Origin: Desulfobacteraceae bacterium
GTDB taxonomy: Bacteria; Desulfobacterota; Desulfobacteria; Desulfobacterales; Desulfobacteraceae
Direction: 5' to 3'
Assembly (NCBI GenBank): GCA_022712835.1
Contig: JAFLJU010000513.1
Location: forward strand, 1-7,848
Length of the DNA: 7,848 nucleotides
Shown: positions 1-5,008 of the stretch, one piece after another
Layout of the letters: the number at the start of each line of letters is the position of its first letter
How positions within the stretch are numbered: position 1 is the stretch's first letter
Program-made: the position numbers and the translations under genes
Notes under the pieces: model-generated
The model's input: the letters and a program-made list of their open reading frames with translations, nothing else
Told to the model about the DNA's origin: nothing
Database searches by the model: none

Positions 1-1862
1 AACTGAAGGTTGGTAACCAGATAATCAATGGTTTTTTCTCTGGTGCCAGTATACCCGGCCGCATATTTGTCCAATTCACCTTCTCCCACGAAACGGGTGT
101 CAAAACCGGCAAAAAATCCTTGGGGGGGTCTCCATTCGGCACCAAAACCATAGAGCCAGTTGGGGACACGTTCGATATCCGTACCGGAATAGTCCACCCC
201 ATCGCTGATATAATGTGTATATTCTCCCTTGATATAAGAAAGGGTGCCGTACAATTGCAGATGATCCAGGAGCCTGTAATCCACGGACAGCTCAATTCCT
301 TTGCGGCGGGTTTCACCCGTATTGACCTTGGTGCCTGCTATGGCATCATATAAGATTTCATCCTCAGCATCGAGAACGAATCCTGTCACAGTTGTTTCCA
401 GATCAGGCAAGGGATTCATCCTGATCCCCAGTTCATATTGGAGATATGTTTCCTTTTCCAGTTCGGGATATTCGAATTTATCAGATCCATTGGGCAGCTT
501 AAAGCCTTTCCCATAGGTGGTAAAAAGGGTATACCCGGCAATGGGAGTATATTCGAGACCGGCCTTGGGGCTTACGATATTATAGTCTTCCATATCCGAG
601 GATGTCCCGGTTAAGGAATCGTCCAATTCTCCGGATATATGGTCATATCTGCCGCCCAGGTTAAGTTTCCAGGCATCTGTCAGGGCCAGTTGGTTCTGAA
701 AAAACATGGAATAGGTCATTATGGTGCTCTCGCCATCCACTGTCACGATTTCACGGGCTGAGCCAATACGGCTGGGATTCCGGGCGTTGATGGTATGTGT
801 CAATTCCACCTGGCCGTCAAGCCCCAGGGTAAGGTTGTTTTCCATGCCGGCGATCTTGGAATTCCATACATAGCTTGTACTTCCACCATACATATCCCGA
901 TCATGATATTCTTCGTTCACCGTGGTATCTTTATCCCGGTAACGGGTAAGGTTTGAGCGATAGGCATAGAACAAAAAATTAAAAAAATCATCGTCTGAAA
1001 CATCATATGTCCAATTGGTATTAAATCCATACCGGTCTCTTTTTCCTCCCCCAAGGGGTTTGCCACTCCAATAATCGCCGGCATCCCATTGGGCTCGGGT
1101 CAGATATTCAGGATGATCCCAATCAACGGAATACATATTTATCCCAAGGGAACCGGTCAGGTCTTCGCTGAAATCATAGGTAAACTTCCCTGTTGCGTTT
1201 GCCTTTAACATGTCAGAATTTTCGGTTTTACCATCCTGCTTGGTAATTTCAGCCCCAAAAATGGAATTCAGCTTACCGGTTTCTTGTCCCATGGACATCT
1301 GGAACCGCTGGCGGTTCCAACTCCCCATACCCAGCTTAACACGGTTGAAATCACCCCTGTGTTTTGTGACGATATTTACCACGCCGGCCCTGGCAAATTG
1401 CCCGTAAAGGGCAGATGACGGCCCCTTGATGACCTCAACATAGGCAATGTCATCGGGTATTACGGCATTGAAATCACCATACCCGTCCCCATGGGAAGTC
1501 GATTCATTCAACGGTACCCCATCCATGAAAATGGCAACCCCCGTGTTATGGCCAAGCCTGAGCCCCCGCATGGAAAAAGCACTGGCCACCGCCCCCTGGC
1601 CATAATCCTGAATAACAACCCCAGGCACTTTTTCCATGATATACAATGGCTTTTCCAAAAATTGGTTCTGTAATTGGTCCTGTGTTATGATGGTTGCCGA
1701 AGGCGGCGGTGGAGAGATTTTGCTGGATTGGCCCTTCACTGTAATCTCATCAAGCTTTAGAACCTTGCTTGATTCTGAAGCCCATGCATATCCCTGTAAA
1801 AGCATCAGGGAAAATAACGTTATTACTGCAAATTTAAACCAAAACCCCTTGTAATATATCAT
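1..1862 (-). CDS. TonB-dependent outer-membrane receptor (C-terminus outside window)
   Basis: The minus frame from ATG at 1862 stays open to the window edge, giving 620 residues without a stop. Residues 1-28 form a signal peptide: lysines at 5 and 10, a hydrophobic core, and a likely cut after AWA (26-28). A TonB-box-like LDEITVKG follows at 37-44. The plug domain is clear at about 55-167: KVPGVVIQDYG near 78-88, SMRGLRLG near 97-104, and VEVIKGPSSALYGQFARAG at 142-160, followed by VVNIVTK. The rest is rich in alternating aromatic/polar strands (for example GLEYTP, YELGIRMN, RRKGIELSVDY), as in the 22-strand beta-barrel. By family knowledge it imports a scarce ligand (ferric siderophore, cobalamin or similar) across the outer membrane using TonB-ExbB-ExbD energy. 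The ligand cannot be assigned, and no transporter partner is visible. Typical receptors have 650-750 residues, so roughly 30-130 residues are missing. The start at 1862 is supported by an AGGAG site 8 nt upstream and by the signal peptide. Confidence 0.93.
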   Translation of the reverse strand, partial: MIYYKGFWFKFAVITLFSLMLLQGYAWASESSKVLKLDEITVKGQSSKISPPPPSATIITQDQLQNQFLEKPLYIMEKVPGVVIQDYGQGAVASAFSMRGLRLGHNTGVAIFMDGVPLNESTSHGDGYGDFNAVIPDDIAYVEVIKGPSSALYGQFARAGVVNIVTKHRGDFNRVKLGMGSWNRQRFQMSMGQETGKLNSIFGAEITKQDGKTENSDMLKANATGKFTYDFSEDLTGSLGINMYSVDWDHPEYLTRAQWDAGDYWSGKPLGGGKRDRYGFNTNWTYDVSDDDFFNFLFYAYRSNLTRYRDKDTTVNEEYHDRDMYGGSTSYVWNSKIAGMENNLTLGLDGQVELTHTINARNPSRIGSAREIVTVDGESTIMTYSMFFQNQLALTDAWKLNLGGRYDHISGELDDSLTGTSSDMEDYNIVSPKAGLEYTPIAGYTLFTTYGKGFKLPNGSDKFEYPELEKETYLQYELGIRMNPLPDLETTVTGFVLDAEDEILYDAIAGTKVNTGETRRKGIELSVDYRLLDHLQLYGTLSYIKGEYTHYISDGVDYSGTDIERVPNWLYGFGAEWRPPQGFFAGFDTRFVGEGELDKYAAGYTGTREKTIDYLVTNLQ

Positions 1863-1870
1863 ACATTTTT

Positions 1871-1875
1871 CTCCT
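1871..1875 (-). promoter_or_regulatory. Shine-Dalgarno site of the TonB-dependent receptor
   Basis: On the minus strand AGGAG is followed by 8 nt and then the ATG at 1862, which opens the signal peptide and plug frame. A second, out-of-frame ATG at 1866 lies only 4 nt from the same AGGAG and would make a 10-residue peptide (MYDILQGVLV) ending at 1834. The 1862 start is chosen because only that frame gives the receptor and its spacing is closer to optimal. Confidence 0.75.
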
Positions 1876-1983
1876 ATGTTGAGTAATGAATTTATACGTC
1901 ATCCTATTGACGATAAAAGATATTCAGGAGAAAGGGGGAACCCTTGACGGGGACAAGATGCCAGGGTATAATAATCCTTACGC

Positions 1984-2006
1984 ATCCCTCCTTTCCGGGA
2001 GTGGAT
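1984..2006 (-). other. Second bulged hairpin in the receptor leader
   Basis: ATCC (2006-2003) and CTCC (2001-1998) pair with GGAG (1991-1988) and GGAT (1987-1984). One base (2002) bulges out and the loop is 6 nt (1997-1992). It starts only 4 nt after the larger hairpin, and both stems carry a one-base bulge, so the two may stack as one compact fold. Confidence 0.45.
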
Positions 2007-2010
2007 TCAA

Positions 2011-2054
2011 GGGAAATGCAGCCTGCTACTTTTGCCGGTCGCGGCTGCTTTCCC
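2011..2054 (-). other. 12-bp bulged hairpin in the receptor leader
   Basis: On the minus strand GGGAAAGCAGCC (2054-2043) pairs with GGCTGC (2023-2018) and TTTCCC (2016-2011). One unpaired base (2017) and a 19-nt loop (2042-2024, containing GACCGGCAAAAGTAGC) complete the structure. Twelve pairs with a single bulge is far more than expected by chance in a leader of this size. There is no U-run on the minus-strand side (the next bases are TTGAATCC), so it does not look like a terminator. A ligand-binding, protein-binding or RNA-stability role are all possible. Confidence 0.6.
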
Positions 2055-2129
2055 GCCCCTTTCACTAATTTTTATGTTGTTTAAAGCTCTTTGGAACCTC
2101 CTCTTCTTTAAATGGACAAAAAAATGGGC

Positions 2130-2183
2130 AAAAAAAAACCACGAAACCATATCATCCGTTTTTATGGATGTATGCCTTCGTGG
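2130..2183 (-). terminator. Strong intrinsic terminator (U9)
   Basis: Read on the minus strand, CCACGAA (2183-2177) pairs with TTCGTGG (2145-2139). Inside it, after a 2x2 internal loop, CATACATCC pairs with GGATG and TATG with one bulged A, around an 8-nt A-rich loop. The stem is followed directly by nine T (2138-2130) and a few bases later by another seven T. This is a textbook rho-independent terminator for minus-strand transcripts arriving from purF and the radical SAM gene or from the promoter near 2277. On the plus strand the stem is followed by AAATTTTTATT, so weak bidirectional activity is possible. Confidence 0.9.
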
Positions 2184-2218
2184 CTGAAATTTTTATTCTA
2201 AAATCTTAAAACGTACCG

Positions 2219-2238
2219 TTGGCAGCTTCTACTGCCAA
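2219..2238 (-). other. Perfect 7-bp hairpin upstream of the terminator
   Basis: TTGGCAG (2238-2232) pairs perfectly with CTGCCAA (2225-2219) around a 6-nt loop. No U-run follows directly (the next minus bases are CGGTACGTTTTAAG), so it is not a terminator on its own. It sits about 36 nt before the terminator stem. It could be a 3'-UTR stabilising hairpin or the first stem of a short RNA. Confidence 0.55.
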
Positions 2239-2248
2239 ATTCGAAGTA

Positions 2249-2277
2249 TTAGTAATGCTTTCATATATGTATGTCAA
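2249..2277 (-). promoter_or_regulatory. Candidate sigma-70 promoter for a short transcript
   Basis: A perfect -35 hexamer TTGACA (2277-2272) is followed after 17 nt by TACTAA (2254-2249). The latter is only a partial match to TATAAT (3 of 6). The intervening DNA is AT-rich. Initiation near 2242 would yield an RNA of about 110 nt ending in the U9 tract at 2138-2130. The hexamer lies inside the 98-codon open frame that runs through 2557-2261, which argues that this tail is not coding, or that the match is chance. Confidence 0.35.
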
Positions 2278-2345
2278 CAAAAAAGATAAAAACAATCGTT
2301 TGCTCAACTATTTTAGTCTGCCATACTACAGCTTGAAAGAGTGCT

Positions 2346-2557
2346 CTAACTGCGTTGACAGCAGAATCGGGACCACCCCATGAGGTCAGCAGCGGCTGCC
2401 AGGGTTGTTCCGAAAAATAGGGTAGGTTTGTTTTTAAACAGGAAGTTTCCGAGACGGTCAGTGAAATGATCAACCCGTGGACAAAGGACAGGATCAGGGT
2501 GGCACCTTCAATCATGACGGGCCGGATGGAAATCAATGAACCCTTCTTTGGAAACAA
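2346..2557 (-). pseudogene. Small membrane-protein gene split across two frames
   Basis: Directly after the radical SAM stop a minus frame begins at TTG 2557, or better at TTG 2536, which has AAGAAGG just upstream. It reads MISIRPVMIEG and a hydrophobic stretch ATLILSFVHGLIISLTV. That frame then runs on to 2261 with less protein-like sequence. The -1 frame has no start codon of its own but reads a very protein-like segment: FTDRLGNFLFKNKP (to about 2421), TLFFGTTLAAAADLMG, WSRFCCQRS, stop TAG at 2348-2346. The two halves overlap between about 2500 and 2430. The simplest view is one gene of roughly 60-70 codons with a one-base loss, leaving two hydrophobic segments in different frames. A U UUA AAA heptamer (2438-2432) would join the frames by -1 slippage into a 63-residue product from 2536. 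I do not recognise the family. The AG-like and FC positions faintly recall DUF2892 inner-membrane proteins, but this is too weak to name. Confidence 0.42.
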
Positions 2558-2559
2558 TC

Positions 2560-3573
2560 TTAAGGGATTAATTCCTGTTTGAGCATGCAGCAGGCGATTT
2601 TATGACGGGGACGGCCATCCGGTTCATAGGCAAGGTTGCCGGGCTGGATCATCTTGTTCATGACGCAGCCTTCGGGGATGGTCAGTTTGAACAGATCTGT
2701 TTCATTGATTGGGGGGGTTGCCACAAGGCGATTGTCCCGGATTTCATGGGAATGGAGGGGGAAATCTTCACAGATGGGGCATTGATACACCCTGCCATTG
2801 GGGAAAACAAAGAAATTTTTGGCCACATTTCCGGCACATTGAAATTCTTCTTTTGTGAATAAAAACACCCTGGGATAGGTGACGATAATGCCGTGGGAAG
2901 CAATTTCTTCAGCTATTTTTGGGATGGTTTCAAGCCAAGAGTCCTTTGATACCTGTAGCGCCTGGGGTATTTGGGAAGACAGATGAGTTGTTGAGGATTC
3001 CCCCCGCATGCCGATTACCTGGATAAAAAACCGAGAGATCCCAAGGTTTTTCACCAGGGCAGGCATTTGGGCCAGCTCATGGATATTTTTATCCGATACC
3101 GTGTAGATCATGGAACAGGTAAACCCTTTTCTTCTGGCCTTTTGAATACCGGTAAGGACAGTGTCATAGCTGCCTTTCCCCCGGATGGTATCATTGGTTT
3201 CGCCTGTGGCGCCGTCCAGGGAAAAACTTAAAAAATCAACCTCATCTGGGCTGATTTTGTCCAGGATATCATGGAAGAGATATCCGTTGGTGTCGATGGT
3301 GATGGATTTAAATTGGAGGCACCGTGCCTCTTTGACGGCCAGGTGAAGATCCGGGTGAAGGGTGGGCTCTCCTCCCAGCAGGACCAGATTGGTTTGATAG
3401 GCTCTAGGGGCAAAAATTCCCAGCCAGTCTCTGATGGTCTCAATGGAAAGTGTCCTGTCCCCATGTTGCGCTTTATTGATATAACAATGGGAACAGGACA
3501 AATTGCACTTGGTCAGAATATGGAAAAAAAGATTGGACGAATCTTTTGAAAATGCCACGGTCTGGTTTTGCAT
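2560..3573 (-). CDS. Radical SAM protein with SPASM/Twitch-like C-terminus
   Basis: The 337-residue protein has the radical SAM signature CNLSCSHC (Cys23, Cys27, Cys30), which binds the 4Fe-4S cluster that cleaves S-adenosylmethionine. It also has GGEP at 67-70 (SAM amino-group contact), TIDTNGYLF near 92-100 and FSLDGATGE near 117-125, in the usual TIM-barrel order. The C-terminal part has Cys246, then GRVYQCPIC with Gly260, Cys265 and Cys268, matching the CX9-15GX4C opening of SPASM domains. Cys303, Cys328 and Cys329 follow. At least one auxiliary iron-sulfur cluster is therefore likely, as in peptide- or protein-modifying enzymes (PqqE, AlbA, anSME), though the rest of the SPASM pattern is not canonical. 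The start is ATG 3573, one base after the purF stop. The frame extends to a TTG at 3633 inside purF, which is less likely. No strong Shine-Dalgarno is seen, so translation is probably coupled to purF. The protein is cytoplasmic and its substrate is unknown. Confidence 0.9.
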   Translation of the reverse strand: MQNQTVAFSKDSSNLFFHILTKCNLSCSHCYINKAQHGDRTLSIETIRDWLGIFAPRAYQTNLVLLGGEPTLHPDLHLAVKEARCLQFKSITIDTNGYLFHDILDKISPDEVDFLSFSLDGATGETNDTIRGKGSYDTVLTGIQKARRKGFTCSMIYTVSDKNIHELAQMPALVKNLGISRFFIQVIGMRGESSTTHLSSQIPQALQVSKDSWLETIPKIAEEIASHGIIVTYPRVFLFTKEEFQCAGNVAKNFFVFPNGRVYQCPICEDFPLHSHEIRDNRLVATPPINETDLFKLTIPEGCVMNKMIQPGNLAYEPDGRPRHKIACCMLKQELIP

Positions 3574-3574
3574 A

Positions 3575-5008
3575 CTATCCCATACATTGTTTGGTAACGT
3601 TGGGATCAAAGGGAACGGGATAGTCACCGTCAAAACAGGCCTTGCAAAAATTTAGCTCTGGATTTTCAACGCCCGAGGCTTCCAGCATCCCTTCCACACT
3701 CAGATAGTGCAATGAATCCAGCCCCAGATACTTGGTGAGTTCATCAAGGGGCATTTGGGCAGCAATCAGCTCGCCCTTGGATGAAAAATCGATACCATAG
3801 TAGCAGGGATTCTTATGGGGAGGACAGCAGACCCGCATGTGAATTTTTTTGGCTCCCAGCTCCCGTAGGGCCTTGACCCGGGTTTTGGCGGTGGTGCCCC
3901 GAATAATGGAATCCTCAATAATGATAATTTCTTTGTCTTTGATCACTTCTCTGACCGGATTGAGTTTTACCCTTACGGCAAAGTCCCGCATGGACTGGGT
4001 GGGCTGGATAAAGCTTCTGCCCACATAATGGTTGCGGATCATGCCCATTTCAAAGGGGATACCGGATTCTTTTGCATAGCCGATGGCGGCATAATTGCCG
4101 GAATCCGGGAAGGGCATGACAAGATCTGCATCCACCGGGGCTTCCTGGGCCAGGCGTTTGCCCAACGCTTTTCGCATTTGATAGACATTTTTACCGTCAA
4201 TGGTGGAGTCGGGTCTGGCAAAATAAATATATTCAAAAATACACAATGATTTATGGGCGGCAGCTTTTGGGTGTTGGATGCTTCTAATGCCATCTTCGTT
4301 GATGATGACAATCTCGCCGGGCTCCAGTTCCCGGATGAATTCCGCCTGGACCAGGTCAAAGGCACAGGTTTCAGAAGCCAGAACATAGTGGCCGTTGAGC
4401 TTGCCCAGGGCCAGGGGTCTGAATCCGTTGGGGTCTTTTATGCCGATGATCTCTCCCTTGCAGGTGAGAAGGACCATGGAATAGGCTCCTTTTATCTTGG
4501 ACACGGTATTTAAGACCGCTGTATCAATATCGCCTTTGATCAGATTTTTGATGAACAGGTGCAAAAAAACTTCCGAATCCATGGTGGTTTGAAAGATGGA
4601 CCCGGTTTCTTCCAACTCTTGCTTCAGGGTATGGGCATTGACCAGGTTGCCATTGTGCGCAACAGCATAGGAACGGTTGCGGTGGTTGGCCACAAAGGGT
4701 TGGGCATTGGTGATCACCGAATCACCGGTGGTGGAATAACGCACGTGTCCTATGGCGGACCCGCCTTCGATGCGTGCCAGATCGTCCATGTTAAAGATGT
4801 CGTGGACAAGGCCCATACCTTTGTGGGAAAAAATCTTGTCATTGATGCCTCTGTTCACGGAGATACCGGCACTTTCCTGGCCCCGGTGCTGGAGGGCGTA
4901 GAGGCCGAAATAGGTTATCTGGGCGGCTTCCGGGTGTTTATACAGGCCAAATATTCCGCATTCGTCCTTGGGGCGCTCGCTTGCATCAAATATCTTCTGG
5001 TTACACAT
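3575..5008 (-). CDS. purF: Amidophosphoribosyltransferase (iron-sulfur, propeptide type)
   Basis: PurF catalyses the first committed step of purine synthesis: PRPP plus glutamine gives 5-phosphoribosylamine, glutamate and pyrophosphate, in the cytoplasm. The 477-residue protein carries a 16-residue leader before Cys17 in DECGIFGLY. Removal of this leader would expose Cys17 as the N-terminal nucleophile of the Ntn glutaminase. Other glutaminase marks are [12 protein letters not shown] (38-49), GHVRYSTTG (87-95) and AHNGNLVN (117-124). The phosphoribosyltransferase PRPP loop is [13 protein letters not shown] (361-373). Four cysteines fit the Bacillus-type structural 4Fe-4S cluster: Cys256 ([12 protein letters not shown]), Cys402 (NPCYYG), and Cys455 and Cys458 (FCKAC). 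The E. coli enzyme lacks both the propeptide and the cluster. Length and motifs are complete. The ATG at 5008 overlaps the carB stop by 8 nt (ATGTGTAA) with AGGA about 9 nt upstream, which indicates coupled translation. The radical SAM gene follows after 1 nt. Purine nucleotide feedback is expected from the family. Confidence 0.97.
   Translation of the reverse strand: MCNQKIFDASERPKDECGIFGLYKHPEAAQITYFGLYALQHRGQESAGISVNRGINDKIFSHKGMGLVHDIFNMDDLARIEGGSAIGHVRYSTTGDSVITNAQPFVANHRNRSYAVAHNGNLVNAHTLKQELEETGSIFQTTMDSEVFLHLFIKNLIKGDIDTAVLNTVSKIKGAYSMVLLTCKGEIIGIKDPNGFRPLALGKLNGHYVLASETCAFDLVQAEFIRELEPGEIVIINEDGIRSIQHPKAAAHKSLCIFEYIYFARPDSTIDGKNVYQMRKALGKRLAQEAPVDADLVMPFPDSGNYAAIGYAKESGIPFEMGMIRNHYVGRSFIQPTQSMRDFAVRVKLNPVREVIKDKEIIIIEDSIIRGTTAKTRVKALRELGAKKIHMRVCCPPHKNPCYYGIDFSSKGELIAAQMPLDELTKYLGLDSLHYLSVEGMLEASGVENPELNFCKACFDGDYPVPFDPNVTKQCMG

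Larger units (their letters stand above)
1863..2129 (-). promoter_or_regulatory. Structured non-coding leader of the TonB-dependent receptor
   Basis: About 270 nt between the strong terminator and the receptor start contain no convincing ORF but several inverted repeats. In order along the minus strand they are a 12-bp bulged hairpin (2054-2011), an 8-bp bulged hairpin (2006-1984), a 5-bp hairpin AAGGG/CCCTT with a 4-nt loop (1945-1932) and a 5-bp hairpin CGTCA/TGACG (1912-1897). Then comes the AGGAG site. The segment 1970-1941 has alternative pairings: CCCT at 1967-1964 or 1944-1941 style blocks can face AGGG blocks, and CTTG can face CAAG. This is a feature of switching leaders, but it is only suggestive. 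I looked for cobalamin, TPP, FMN, SAM, Moco and glycine riboswitch cores and for a Fur box and saw none. No convincing -35/-10 pair was found either. Regulation of the receptor through this RNA is an inference. Confidence 0.4.
2130..2242 (-). ncRNA. Candidate small RNA or operon 3' UTR
   Basis: The interval has the architecture of a bacterial intergenic sRNA: a TTGACA-type promoter candidate just upstream, one perfect hairpin near the 5' side, an A/U-rich single-stranded stretch (minus 2218-2184, including TTTTAAGATTTTAG) and a strong terminator with U9. It matches no RNA family I recognise. The alternative is that it is simply the processed 3' end of the carB-purF-radical SAM message, since no other terminator precedes it. 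Sequence alone cannot decide. Confidence 0.3.

Noticed and set aside
1961..1976. Fur box in the receptor leader (GGATTATTATACC on the minus strand)
   Set aside because: Only a partial AT-rich match to GATAATGATAATC, with no symmetrical half and no promoter nearby.
1880..2110. Cobalamin riboswitch upstream of the TonB-dependent receptor
   Set aside because: GGGAAA and GC-rich stems invite the idea, but the conserved B12-box (AGTCAGGA..ACCTGCC type) and the GCNACTGT-like core are absent on both strands.
2261..2557. Intact 98-residue protein from the single open frame
   Set aside because: After the first hydrophobic segment the frame loses protein character, it runs through the TTGACA promoter candidate, and a better coding pattern appears in the -1 frame ending at 2346.
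2346..2557. RiPP precursor peptide for the adjacent radical SAM enzyme
   Set aside because: The product is hydrophobic and membrane-like with no clear leader/core layout. A pair of cysteines near the end is not enough to call a precursor.
3574..3633. Longer radical SAM protein starting at TTG 3633
   Set aside because: The extra 20 residues lie inside purF, use a rare start and have no visible Shine-Dalgarno. ATG 3573 leaves the usual short lead before the first cysteine motif.
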